Notes: generated from the sequence alone by a model not told the origin. A DNA stretch of 24,571 nucleotides from Mariprofundaceae bacterium (GCA_030950835.1 JAUZQU010000020.1:1-24571); one strand, 5' to 3'; shown: positions 1 to 8,330, counted from the stretch's first letter. Program-made: numbers and translations.

Positions 1-527
1 CCTCGCCATTTAGCTTGATCGTAATACTCTTGCGGTCGTGTCCAGAACACATTCATATGCGCCATATAAACACGTCCAAAGCGACCTTCTTTCATTGCTC
101 TTTTTAAAAGCTGCAATGTTGAATTACGACGATTTTGTTTCACTACAAAAAGACGTACTTTGGCATCATCACATGCCTTCACCATACGCACACCGTCTTG
201 CCAGCGTGTTGCCATAGGCTTTTCTGTCATCACGTGCACGCCATACCTAGCTGCTAGAGACACTTGGTCAGCGTGAGTGCCGCTTGGTGTACAAATTGAA
301 ATCAAGTCAAGAGACTCTTTCTCAAGCATTTCCTCTAAGCTTCTATAGGCCTTCACTTGATACTTCTCTTGATGTTCAGCCAACACCTTGGCGTCTACAT
401 CACACACCGCCACAAGCTCTAGCTCATCAGCGTGCTTTTCAATTGAGCCAAAGTGATTCTTAGATATCCGACCACAGCCCACAATGGCTATACGTATTTT
501 TTTATCTGACTTTATAACTTGGTACAT
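1..527 (-). CDS. wlbA: WlbA/WbpB-type UDP-GlcNAcA 3-dehydrogenase, Gfo/Idh/MocA family (3' end beyond window)
   Basis: The first 175 residues are present; the gene continues past the left edge. The N-terminus is a Rossmann fold with the dinucleotide motif AIVGCGRISKNHF (G17, G19) followed by an acidic AVCD strand end near residues 40-43. The family EKP motif is at 102-104, with K103 the expected catalytic lysine. The wording around these motifs is that of the WlbA/WbpB group, which oxidises C3 of UDP-N-acetylglucosaminuronate using NAD, making the substrate for a WbpE-type aminotransferase in 2,3-diaminouronic acid synthesis. The start ATG at 527 is preceded by GAGGG that overlaps the stop codon of the upstream dehydrogenase gene (TGAGGG), so the two are translationally close, 10 nt apart. 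The upstream gene makes the UDP-uronic acid that this enzyme would use. Specificity within the Gfo/Idh/MocA family is inferred from motif wording plus neighbour. Confidence 0.8.
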   Translation of the reverse strand, partial: MYQVIKSDKKIRIAIVGCGRISKNHFGSIEKHADELELVAVCDVDAKVLAEHQEKYQVKAYRSLEEMLEKESLDLISICTPSGTHADQVSLAARYGVHVMTEKPMATRWQDGVRMVKACDDAKVRLFVVKQNRRNSTLQLLKRAMKEGRFGRVYMAHMNVFWTRPQEYYDQAKWR

Positions 528-537
528 ATATAATCCC

Positions 538-1827
538 TCACAAACGCCAGACTTGAAATCCAGCAGATGACAACGCTTTTTTATCAAATGCTGACTTAAT
601 ATCTATAAATGGTGCCCCTAAACCTGTTTTAGCAACCAGGCTTGCAATCGAAATGTTAATCACTTCGTCATGTGCAACCGCTGCAACAATGGCATCAGCG
701 GTTTTGACCTCGTCCAAACTCATTAAATCGACACCATATTCTTTCTTGGCAGCCGCAACATTGGCAACAGGATCATACACGAGAACCTTAACTCCGTAAC
801 TTTCTAATTCTTGGATAACGTCAATAACTCTAGAGTTTCTTAAATCTTCGCAATTTTCTTTAAATGTTAAACCAAGAAGTAACACGCTTGCCCCTTTAAC
901 CTTACGGTCAGCAACAATCATTTGCTTAACAGTTTTCTCAGCAATAAACTTACCCATACCATCATTGATTTGCCTTCCTGACAAAATAACATCAGGCTGA
1001 TAGCCCAGCAACTCTGCTTTATACGTCAAATAATATGGGTCAACGCCAATACAGTGACCGCCCACTAGCCCTGGTCTAAAGGGTAAAAAGTTCCATTTCG
1101 AGCCAGCCGCTTCGAGCACATCCAATGTATCAATATCCATTTTATCAAAAATGACTGCCAGCTCATTCATCAATGCAATGTTTAAATCTCGCTGGGTATT
1201 TTCAATCACCTTCGCAGCTTCTGCAACTTTAATGGTAGCCGCCCTATATACACCTGCTTCAATCACTTGCTCATAAAGTGTCGCTACTTTTTCCAGTGTC
1301 TCTTCATCTTGCCCCGCTACCACCTTCACAATAGTCTCAAGTGTATGCACCTTATCACCTGGGTTCACCCGCTCTGGTGAATAACCAACCTTAAAGCCTT
1401 CTCCACACTTTAAACCTGATTCTTGTTCCAAGATAGGCACACACACATCTTCGGTCACCCCTGGATAAACAGTAGACTCGAAAATTACAATCGCGCCCTG
1501 TTTAAGGTTTTTACCTACTGTTTCAGTAGCTTTAATGACTGGTGTTAAATCCGGCTGATGGGCGCTATCAACTGGTGTTGGCACTGCTACCACCACATAA
1601 TCAGCCTTAGCAATATCACTTGCAGATGTGGTATATTCTAATTGCGTGGCGCGAACAAATAGCGCGCTATCCATCTCACCTGTTGGATCAAAACCCGCTT
1701 CATACGCCTTCACTTTCTCTTGCGATATTTCAAAACCAAGCGTAGGCATCACTCTGCCAAAAGCCAATGCCAAAGGCAGCCCAACATAACCAAGACCTAC
1801 CACCGCTACGCTACTGTTGCTACTCAT
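538..1827 (-). CDS. wbpA: UDP-N-acetylhexosamine 6-dehydrogenase (WbpA/TviB/CapL type)
   Basis: A 429-residue protein of the UDP-glucose/GDP-mannose dehydrogenase family. The NAD-binding VVGLGYVG is at residues 9-16, the FESTVYPG strand at 116-123, and the central helix AEAAKVIENTQRDLN carries the expected catalytic lysine K206. The active-site cysteine C259 sits in GGHCIGVDPYYL. The WNFLPFRPGLVGGHCIG wording is that of the TviB/CapL/WbpO branch, which performs the four-electron oxidation of UDP-GlcNAc or UDP-GalNAc to the uronic acid. Because a WlbA-type enzyme follows, UDP-GlcNAc is the more likely substrate; this is inference. The start at 1827 has AGGAG five to six bases upstream and overlaps the wzz stop as ATGA. 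The UDP-GalNAc dehydrogenase TviB is the main alternative name. No residue that I know to be essential is missing. Confidence 0.87.
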   Translation of the reverse strand: MSSNSSVAVVGLGYVGLPLALAFGRVMPTLGFEISQEKVKAYEAGFDPTGEMDSALFVRATQLEYTTSASDIAKADYVVVAVPTPVDSAHQPDLTPVIKATETVGKNLKQGAIVIFESTVYPGVTEDVCVPILEQESGLKCGEGFKVGYSPERVNPGDKVHTLETIVKVVAGQDEETLEKVATLYEQVIEAGVYRAATIKVAEAAKVIENTQRDLNIALMNELAVIFDKMDIDTLDVLEAAGSKWNFLPFRPGLVGGHCIGVDPYYLTYKAELLGYQPDVILSGRQINDGMGKFIAEKTVKQMIVADRKVKGASVLLLGLTFKENCEDLRNSRVIDVIQELESYGVKVLVYDPVANVAAAKKEYGVDLMSLDEVKTADAIVAAVAHDEVINISIASLVAKTGLGAPFIDIKSAFDKKALSSAGFQVWRL

Positions 1828-2864
1828 GTATTCTCCTGTTTGCTACCCTTTAAACCATTAGCAATAAACGCTACTACAACGCCTAACATCAACCCAAGAA
1901 TACTCGCCAAGATCATAATCAATGTTTTATTTGGCTTTATTGGCTCTGCGGCTGCAAACGCCTTTTGATCAAAAAACATAGGTTTGAGCATTCCAGCATC
2001 AACATTGACCTGCTCAAGCGCAGCTAAGCGCTCTTCCAAATCCCGCAAACCCTCAATAAACGCAGAGTCATCTTGCCTAGCCTCCAGCATCTTCATCTCC
2101 CCACGCAATGCTCCAGCACTTAACATATATAAAGGAATTGACGTGGTGTTGATAGACAGTCCGCCCAGGCTCCTTATACTTTTATCTTGGGCACTTAACA
2201 AACGAGCAATCGTCACGGCCTCTTTTAACTGCGTAATACGATCAAGCCTTCTTTTTTTCGCCAACAGCAGTTTGCCGTCTATTTCTGACTGTAAATTACT
2301 TTGCAAACTATTGATTTTCGCATAAACTTCATCCGCAAGCCTCTCGCTAACCATAACAGATGTCTCTTGAACAAAACTATTGACCCACTTCGCAGCCAAG
2401 TCTGCATCACTAAATTCAAAAGAAAGGCTTACAAAACCAGCCTGCTCTTCTTTTTTTGTATTTCTATTTACGGTTAAAATTTTATGAAATCCAACGTCAA
2501 ACAAAAACTCTTCATCCATATCTACTGAGTAACCCAAATGCTCCGCAACACCATGCTCCTCATAAAAAGAGCGGCGATTTGCTCGTGATTTTAAGGTCTG
2601 CACAAACAAATCATACACATATTCTGGGGTGTAGTTTGAGTTTGAGTTTGAATCATTGAGGATCGGAACATTTAACTGCTGCACATCTTTCTGGCTAGGC
2701 GGCAATAAAAAAGCTTCCGCCTTAAACACAGGTGTTGCCACAAACACATAAATAAGAGCCAGCAACACACAAGTTGCCCATATCATAAAAATAAATTTCT
2801 TTTGTTCGACAATCACTTGCCATAAATCCAGCAGGCTCACTTCATCTTGCCTCGTTTCTGACAT
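1824..2864 (-). CDS. wzz: Wzz/polysaccharide co-polymerase chain-length determinant
   Basis: A 346-residue inner-membrane protein with the classical Wzz layout: a short cytoplasmic N-terminus (SLLDLWQVIVEQKK), a first membrane helix near 24-44, a long helical periplasmic domain with coiled-coil-like Glu/Lys/Leu-rich stretches around 195-300, and a second membrane helix near 316-335 preceded by the proline motif PIKPNKT. These proteins set the modal length of O-antigen or other Wzy-dependent polysaccharide. It is first in the operon, overlapping the dehydrogenase gene by four bases (ATGA). The start at 2864 has AGGGG upstream. Residues around 70-77 read DSNSNSN and are encoded by three perfect copies of a hexamer. 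There is no cytoplasmic kinase domain, so this is a Wzz-type rather than a Wzc-type protein. The polymer it serves cannot be told from the window. Confidence 0.85.
   Translation of the reverse strand: MSETRQDEVSLLDLWQVIVEQKKFIFMIWATCVLLALIYVFVATPVFKAEAFLLPPSQKDVQQLNVPILNDSNSNSNYTPEYVYDLFVQTLKSRANRRSFYEEHGVAEHLGYSVDMDEEFLFDVGFHKILTVNRNTKKEEQAGFVSLSFEFSDADLAAKWVNSFVQETSVMVSERLADEVYAKINSLQSNLQSEIDGKLLLAKKRRLDRITQLKEAVTIARLLSAQDKSIRSLGGLSINTTSIPLYMLSAGALRGEMKMLEARQDDSAFIEGLRDLEERLAALEQVNVDAGMLKPMFFDQKAFAAAEPIKPNKTLIMILASILGLMLGVVVAFIANGLKGSKQENT
2634..2651. repeat. Three tandem hexamers (GTTTGA x3) inside wzz
   Basis: The plus strand reads GTTTGA three times in a row without mismatch. On the coding (minus) strand this is TCAAAC x3 and encodes part of Ser-Asn-Ser-Asn-Ser-Asn. 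Because the unit is six bases, gain or loss of copies would keep the reading frame. Confidence 0.9.
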
Positions 2865-2980
2865 GTTACAACCCCTGCTATATCTAGTTTTTAATTCCCC
2901 AGAAGCAATATCTGAATTTTTAGCTGCTTGATTTCAAAGACCGAACAAAGATAAATCTGGAAGACTCTAGTAGCCATAAA

Positions 2981-3007
2981 GTTCATGTCGCCCTAGACTT
3001 CATGAAC
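2981..3007. repeat. Inverted repeat upstream of wzz
   Basis: GTTCATG (2981-2987) and CATGAAC (3001-3007) are perfect 7-base arms with a 13-base spacer, about 120 bases before the wzz start. The rest of the 2865-3032 gap is AT-rich with only weak promoter-like boxes (for example TTGAAA on the minus strand). No ops/JUMPstart element (GGCGGTAGC) was seen. The repeat could be an operator or a 5' leader hairpin for the polysaccharide operon; function unknown. Confidence 0.4.
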
Positions 3008-3032
3008 CACCTACACTCGGCTAACCCTGCAT

Positions 3033-3062
3033 AAAAAAAAGAGCGGGACAACCCGCTCTTTT
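3033..3062 (-). terminator. Intrinsic terminator of the comEA-like gene
   Basis: An 11-base perfect stem (AAAAGAGCGGG at 3037-3047 with CCCGCTCTTTT at 3052-3062) and a 4-base loop. Read on the minus strand it is followed by eight T residues and lies about 20 nt after the stop of the upstream minus-strand gene. The A-tract on the other side makes it potentially usable in both directions. Confidence 0.92.
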
Positions 3063-3082
3063 CAACAAAACATCTATCCAAC

Positions 3083-3355
3083 TTACTCTTTACTAGCTTC
3101 AACCGTCAAACTATCTTGAATTTTAGCTAGTTTTTTATCACCAATACCTTTCACTGCTGTTAAACTTTCCAAGTTTGCAAACTTACCGTATTCATCCCGA
3201 TAAGCTACAATCGCATCCGCAGTTTTAGGACCAATGCCCTTCACTTCTTGTAATTGCTCCGAAGTTGCCGCGTTAATGTTGATTCCGCCAGCAAATGCTG
3301 CAACAGAAAACATCATCGAACCTACCATAGCTAACATCACTATCAGTTTTTTCAT
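3083..3355 (-). CDS. Small exported helix-hairpin-helix protein, ComEA family
   Basis: A 90-residue protein with a clear signal peptide (MKKLIVMLAMVGSMMFSVAAFA, cleavage predicted after AFA) followed by a single ComEA-type double HhH module. NINAATSEQLQEVKGIGPK and LTAVKGIGDKKLAKI supply the two KGIG hairpins expected to bind the DNA backbone. Proteins of this form are widespread in proteobacteria as short ComEA homologues and bind double-stranded DNA in the periplasm; in naturally transformable species they take part in DNA uptake. No other competence gene is in the window, so a role in transformation is not established here. The start at 3355 has a strong AGGAGAGGT ribosome site six bases upstream. 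The gene stands alone between hrpA (105 nt upstream) and a strong terminator. Confidence 0.9.
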   Translation of the reverse strand: MKKLIVMLAMVGSMMFSVAAFAGGININAATSEQLQEVKGIGPKTADAIVAYRDEYGKFANLESLTAVKGIGDKKLAKIQDSLTVEASKE

Positions 3356-3460
3356 TGTTCACCTCTCCTTCATTTAGTCCTATCATCCTAACAAACATTA
3401 GCCAAACCTTAACCGCTCATTTTTAAACATCAACACTATTCAAAGCCTCAGAAACACATT

Positions 3461-6400
3461 TCATAGCGCCCCTACTCCATCATCCATGACTTTCAGCCAC
3501 ACCTTTTCTAAGCGTTTTGCCGAAATCGGCACTGAAGTTTTAAGATCCTGAGCAAATAGAGAAACACGCAACTCTTCAATATGCCAGCGGAAAGTAATAG
3601 AGGCATTGTTTTCTTGGTATAACTGCTCATCTGCCCTTTGCTGATACAAGTGCCAGAAGGTCTGTATCTGTTGCATATGGATTTGATCTTGCTTGAGGTT
3701 TTGACCTGCTTTTTGTAAACGTTTTTCAGCAGCCTGTACATAACGTGAGATATGCTGCAACCACGCTTGAGGGGTCTGCTGGATAAAACCAGCATATACC
3801 AACTGCGACACTTGCTGTTGAATGTCCTCCAGCACAGGTTTCAAGGCAACCGCTTTAACTTGTGTTAATTTCTGCTGCAAAGAGGCGTGGGCTTTTAATA
3901 TCTCGACAACCATGCCTGCTGTTTTTTTGCCTGTTATCACCACTTCTGCGCGTCCAGCATCCAATAAAGCCGTAAAGTCAGACTTCGTTCGTGGTAGATT
4001 CCCTTGCATGAACACACTATCAAATGTGTGCTGAACTATATCATGCAACAACGCCTGACTATCACCAATGCTGGCATACAACAACACCATTTCCGCTTGC
4101 TGTGGTAACTTCTTGCGCAACATCTCCACTTGCTGATTCAGACTCAATATCAACAAGCGGCGCACACCAGCAAACATCGCTTGCTGCGCACTCTGCTCGC
4201 TTTCAAAAAACTGCAGCGCAACACTATCTTGCTCATCCACCAAAGCAGGGAAAAGGCAGATAGACATGCCGTTTTTTTGCTGCTGCACCACTTCAGGTAG
4301 GTCTGCAAAACTCCAGCGGGTTAAGCCTTGTTGGCTTTGTAGATTTTCAGGTTGCAACGCCTGCAAACTTACACGTGCCAAATGGGCATACTGCTGTTGC
4401 AGTAGCTTTAAATCACTACCATTACCCAAGATCTTATCATCTTGGTCGAACACCTTAAACTTCATGCATAAATGCGGTGGAAGTTGTGCTATATTCCAAT
4501 CTTGGCTCGCCACATATACCCCTGTCATACGCTGTAAATGTCGCGATAAAGCCAACAACAAATTACCTTCCGCAAAAGTAATATTCTCAACACAAGCTTG
4601 GGCAAACTGTGGTGCTGGCACGAAATTTGTGCGTAAGTTTTTGGGCAAAGACTTGATTAAACTAATGACCTTTTCTACCAACAAACCAGGTACCAACCAA
4701 GCAAATCTATCACAATCCAACTGCCCCAACACCAGCATAGGCACATCTAAAGTCATACCATCTGCCTGTTGACTAGGATCAAAATGGTATTGGATTTTTA
4801 AACTTAAACCCTGCACCTGCAATACATTGGGAAAAGCCAGCATGTCAACATCTTGATGATTTTCGTCCAAAAGTAGTGCTTTAGACAAAAATAAGATGTT
4901 TTTATCTTCTTTTTCGGCTTTTTTACGCCATTTCTCAAACAACTTACCACTAAAAATGCCTGCGGGAAGAATATGATCAAAAAAATCAAAACGAATCTGC
5001 TCATCTGCCAACAAATCACGACGGCGGCTTTTTGCCTCCAGCGTTTCAATCTCTTGCAGTAGATTGCGATTATGTTTGAGCCACAAGCCAAAAGAATGAA
5101 ACTCTTGATAGACCAAAGCATGGCGAATAAACAACGCTCTTGAAATGTCTGGCTCAATGTTGCCGAAGTGGGTTAAACGTTTGCTAATAATGGGCAAACC
5201 ATACAAAGTGATGGTTTCATAAGCACAGACTTGGGCGCGTTTCTTTGACCAGTGCGGCTCAGAATAGTTGTGTTTTAACAAGTGTGGGGCAAGCCGTTCT
5301 AACCATGTCGGGTCAATAGGCGCAATGCAACGCGCAAACAACCGTGATGTTTCCACTAAAAAACCTGCCATCAACCATGCTGGTGGTTTTTTGCTCAAAG
5401 GAGAACCCGGGAACACTGCCACCTGCAAACCCCTTGCCCCCATCAAACCCTTCTTCTCATGTTTTTGGCAAACATGGCTTAATAAACCTGCTAGAATAGA
5501 CTTATGCACATCATCCGCTTCTGCCGCTTCTTGATTGGGTATCATGTTCATTTCTCGAACAATACCCAGCAGTTGACCGTGTAAGTCATGCCATTCACGC
5601 ATACGTAAATACACCACAAAATGGTTTGCACATAGTTTACGCAGCTTGGATTTTGACAACTGTTTTTCCTGTGCCTGATACCAGGCCCACAACTTGAGCC
5701 ATGATAAAAAGTCGGAACTTTTATCGGTGAAAACATGGTGTTTTTCATCCGCTTTCTGCGCTTGATCCGCAGGGCGCACCCTTGGGTCTTGTACCGATAA
5801 TCCAGCCACAATAATCAACACTTCATGTAAGGCGCGCTGCTGATGCGCCTGCACCAACATACGCCCCAAACGTGGGTCTACGGGCAAACGGATAAGCTTT
5901 TTACCAATATCCGTGAGTTTCCCTGATGCATCAATGCTCTGCAGCTCTTCCAACAAACGATAACCATCTTGAATGCTGCGTTTCTCAGGCGGCTCCATAA
6001 AGTCAAAATCATGAATGTCACCCAAACCAAGGCTAATCATCTGCAAAATCACATGGGCGAGGTTAGTGCGCCGAATTTCAGGATCAGTATGTTCAGGGCG
6101 ACGCTCAAAATCATCCTCACTATACAAACGAAAACAAACCCCCGCCGCCACCCGACCACAACGCCCTGCCCTCTGGTTTGCCGAAGCTTGAGAAATAGGT
6201 TCAATGGGTAATTGTTGTACTTTGCTTTTAGGGCTGTATCGACTAATCCGCGCTGTACCCACGTCAATCACAAAACGAATGCCAGGCACAGTTAATGATG
6301 TCTCCGCCACATTGGTTGCCAATACAATACGCCTGCCCTTATGTCCTTTGAACACCTTATCTTGCTCAGCAGGGGAAAGGCGAGAAAATAATGGTAAAAT

Positions 6401-7354
6401 GGTGGTATCTCGCATGTTATATTTTTCTAAAGCATGGGCAGTATCACGAATTTCACGTTCACCCGGCAAAAACACCAATATATCACCCAAAACATCCAAA
6501 CTTGCCGCCTCATCCACTGCCATTTGGATGGCATTCTGCAAGGTTTTATCATCAGCCTCATCCGCAAGCAACGGACGATAACATATGTCCACAGGGTAAC
6601 TGCGCCCTGACACTTCAATCACGGGAGCATCATGGAAAAATTGCGAGAAACGTTGGGTATTGATCGTGGCTGAGGTGATAATAATCTTCAAATCAGGGCG
6701 TTTGGGTAGAATGTTTTTCAGGTAACCCATTAAAAAGTCTATGTTTAAGCTGCGCTCGTGTGCCTCATCCATGATGATGGTATCGTATTGCAACAGTTGC
6801 GGATCATGTTGAATTTCCGCCAATAAAATGCCATCCGTCATCAGCTTGATATAGGTATTGGCTTGGCTATGGTCACTAAAACGAATTTTGTAACCCACAT
6901 CCTTGCCCAAAGGTGTGTTCAGCTCGTGCGCAATGCGCGTAGCCACACTTCTTGCCGCAATACGCCGTGGTTGGGTATGCCCAATTTTACCCGTGATACC
7001 TCGCCCTAAAGCCAAACATATTTTAGGTAGTTGTGTAGTCTTTCCTGAGCCTGTTTCCCCTGCAATAATCACCACTTGGTTCTGCTCTATGGCGTGTTGA
7101 ATGCTTTCTCGACTTTGGCTAATAGGCAAGTCTTCGGGGTAGGTAAGCTGCGGCAGATGTGTTTTGCGCAATGCACATTGTTGCTGCGCTTGTGCAATAT
7201 CATGCTCAAGCTTGAGATAAGCTTGTTCTATGTCTTGTTGACGTCGTTCGCGACTGCGTAACTGGCGCAAACGATTGCTCAGTGAACGTTGCTGCAACAG
7301 CATACAGCTGGTAATTTGCTGCTTTAAAGCAGACCAATGAACATGTTGAGACAT
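3461..7354 (-). CDS. hrpA: ATP-dependent RNA helicase HrpA (DEAH box)
   Basis: A 1297-residue protein, practically the length of E. coli HrpA. The DEAH/RHA helicase core is intact: Walker A GETGSGKT at 99-106, QPRR near 128-131, DEAH at 196-199, SAT at 228-230, TNVAETSLTVPGI near 347-359 and the motif VI QRAGRCGR at 394-401. The long C-terminal part (about 600-1297) matches the HrpA-specific helicase-associated/OB and DUF3418 region in layout. HrpA unwinds RNA and in enterobacteria is linked to fimbrial mRNA processing and rescue of stalled ribosomes. The start at 7354 lacks a recognisable Shine-Dalgarno sequence; instead a perfect palindrome lies directly before it. The VOC-fold gene ends 47 nt upstream and is co-directional, so the two may be co-transcribed. 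Identity is very secure. Confidence 0.96.
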   Translation of the reverse strand: MSQHVHWSALKQQITSCMLLQQRSLSNRLRQLRSRERRQQDIEQAYLKLEHDIAQAQQQCALRKTHLPQLTYPEDLPISQSRESIQHAIEQNQVVIIAGETGSGKTTQLPKICLALGRGITGKIGHTQPRRIAARSVATRIAHELNTPLGKDVGYKIRFSDHSQANTYIKLMTDGILLAEIQHDPQLLQYDTIIMDEAHERSLNIDFLMGYLKNILPKRPDLKIIITSATINTQRFSQFFHDAPVIEVSGRSYPVDICYRPLLADEADDKTLQNAIQMAVDEAASLDVLGDILVFLPGEREIRDTAHALEKYNMRDTTILPLFSRLSPAEQDKVFKGHKGRRIVLATNVAETSLTVPGIRFVIDVGTARISRYSPKSKVQQLPIEPISQASANQRAGRCGRVAAGVCFRLYSEDDFERRPEHTDPEIRRTNLAHVILQMISLGLGDIHDFDFMEPPEKRSIQDGYRLLEELQSIDASGKLTDIGKKLIRLPVDPRLGRMLVQAHQQRALHEVLIIVAGLSVQDPRVRPADQAQKADEKHHVFTDKSSDFLSWLKLWAWYQAQEKQLSKSKLRKLCANHFVVYLRMREWHDLHGQLLGIVREMNMIPNQEAAEADDVHKSILAGLLSHVCQKHEKKGLMGARGLQVAVFPGSPLSKKPPAWLMAGFLVETSRLFARCIAPIDPTWLERLAPHLLKHNYSEPHWSKKRAQVCAYETITLYGLPIISKRLTHFGNIEPDISRALFIRHALVYQEFHSFGLWLKHNRNLLQEIETLEAKSRRRDLLADEQIRFDFFDHILPAGIFSGKLFEKWRKKAEKEDKNILFLSKALLLDENHQDVDMLAFPNVLQVQGLSLKIQYHFDPSQQADGMTLDVPMLVLGQLDCDRFAWLVPGLLVEKVISLIKSLPKNLRTNFVPAPQFAQACVENITFAEGNLLLALSRHLQRMTGVYVASQDWNIAQLPPHLCMKFKVFDQDDKILGNGSDLKLLQQQYAHLARVSLQALQPENLQSQQGLTRWSFADLPEVVQQQKNGMSICLFPALVDEQDSVALQFFESEQSAQQAMFAGVRRLLILSLNQQVEMLRKKLPQQAEMVLLYASIGDSQALLHDIVQHTFDSVFMQGNLPRTKSDFTALLDAGRAEVVITGKKTAGMVVEILKAHASLQQKLTQVKAVALKPVLEDIQQQVSQLVYAGFIQQTPQAWLQHISRYVQAAEKRLQKAGQNLKQDQIHMQQIQTFWHLYQQRADEQLYQENNASITFRWHIEELRVSLFAQDLKTSVPISAKRLEKVWLKVMDDGVGAL

Positions 7355-7357
7355 TCG

Positions 7358-7372
7358 ATATTCAGTGAATAT
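7358..7372. promoter_or_regulatory. Perfect 15-base palindrome just before hrpA
   Basis: ATATTCA-G-TGAATAT is a perfect inverted repeat four bases before the hrpA start codon, in the place where a ribosome site would be expected. It also overlaps a direct repeat TATTCAGT (7359-7366 and 7370-7377). This arrangement resembles a repressor operator, but the binding factor is unknown. Confidence 0.4.
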
Positions 7373-7401
7373 TCAGTAGTTTTCTAACGATATCTATAAG
7401 C

Positions 7402-7806
7402 TCAAAGCGATGCTGGCTGATGAAATTCAATGACATTTTTATCTTGGTCACGAATAAATAACGAAGCACCATAAGCTTGACCAAACTGAATAGGCCCTTC
7501 TGTAATCACGATACTTTGTTCGTTCAAGCTGCGCTGTACAGCCTCTAAATCAAGCACTTGCAAGGCAATATGCGTATAACCTGCATGTTTCGTCTGCACA
7601 TCCATTAAAACATTTTCCTCTGCTATCGCCGCCGCATTCAAAATAAAATTCAGCACCACACCACAAGGATGTCGCATAATCGCTACAGGCTCAGGACCTA
7701 CCGGCCCTGCAATGAACACAAAACCAAGCTTTTCATAAAATGCACGTGCCGTTGCCAAATCAAATACTCGAATACCCACATGATCAATCGCTTGGATGTC
7801 TAACAT
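7402..7806 (-). CDS. VOC-superfamily (glyoxalase/dioxygenase fold) protein
   Basis: A 134-residue single-unit vicinal-oxygen-chelate protein made of two beta-alpha-beta-beta-beta modules. Expected metal-ligand positions are H9 (DHVGIR), H79 (YTHIALQV) and E127 (VIEFHQP). The second ligand position, usually Glu, appears to be N53 in VVLNFIL, so metal binding or chemistry may differ from glyoxalase I. Substrate is not predictable: members include glyoxalases, epimerases, fosfomycin or bleomycin resistance proteins and dioxygenases. The start ATG at 7806 overlaps the end of the FMN reductase-like gene by seven bases, with AAGGAG inside that gene as ribosome site. The two are therefore translationally coupled and probably act on related small molecules or share stress-type regulation; this last point is inference. 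Confidence 0.8.
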   Translation of the reverse strand: MLDIQAIDHVGIRVFDLATARAFYEKLGFVFIAGPVGPEPVAIMRHPCGVVLNFILNAAAIAEENVLMDVQTKHAGYTHIALQVLDLEAVQRSLNEQSIVITEGPIQFGQAYGASLFIRDQDKNVIEFHQPASL

Positions 7807-8330
7807 GATACAAGCTCCTTTAATGTTGCCTCTAAATCCTGGCGAATCTGAGCGTTGCTCAACTGTCCACTTTGGCTATCAAAATTTTGCTGAAAAGACG
7901 CAATCGACAAGCTTGCCCGCACATCACCATCAAAAAACGGTGCTGTTCTTACTGCCTCTGCCAATACATTCGCCCCACCTCGTCCGCCGGGTGACGTGGC
8001 AAGAAAAATCATGGGTTTGTGTTGAAACACCTTTTGAATGCGCGAACACCAATCAAAAAGATTTTTATATGCCACGCTGTAGGAGTGATTGTGTTCAGCA
8101 AAGGAAATAATCACACCATCACTTTGGGCAATCTTCGCCAAAAATGCTTTTGCCAAGGCAGGTTTTCCCAGTTCTTTTTCTCTATCTACACTAAATAAAG
8201 GAAGCTCATAATCATTCAAATCAAGCACTTGCACGTCATGTTCGCTCAACATATCTTGAGCGATATGCATAATAAGTTGTTTATTGATGGAGTCCTTACT
8301 GCTGCTGGCAGCAAACGCGAGTATCTTCAT
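7800..8330 (-). CDS. NAD(P)H-dependent FMN reductase-like flavoprotein
   Basis: A 176-residue flavodoxin-fold protein of the NADPH-dependent FMN reductase family (SsuE/ChrR/azoreductase-like). The N-terminal strand and phosphate loop MKILAFAASSSKDSINKQL binds the FMN phosphate. ISFAEHNHSYSVAYKNLFDW (about 75-94) and ATSPGGRGGANVL (about 111-123) are the other two flavin-contact segments typical of the family. It probably reduces FMN, quinones, chromate or azo compounds; which cannot be told. I place the start at 8330, not at the in-frame ATG 42 bases upstream, because AAGGAG lies eight bases before ATG 8330 and the residues before it do not belong to the fold. It is the first gene of a pair with the VOC protein. 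The rpsU terminator ends about 40 bases upstream, leaving little room for a separate promoter. Confidence 0.85.
   Translation of the reverse strand: MKILAFAASSSKDSINKQLIMHIAQDMLSEHDVQVLDLNDYELPLFSVDREKELGKPALAKAFLAKIAQSDGVIISFAEHNHSYSVAYKNLFDWCSRIQKVFQHKPMIFLATSPGGRGGANVLAEAVRTAPFFDGDVRASLSIASFQQNFDSQSGQLSNAQIRQDLEATLKELVSC

Noticed and set aside
4266..4772. 168-codon open frame on the plus strand, antisense to hrpA
   Set aside because: Lies fully inside the strongly supported hrpA gene, has a Cys/Trp/Ser-rich composition unlike a folded protein, and resembles no family.
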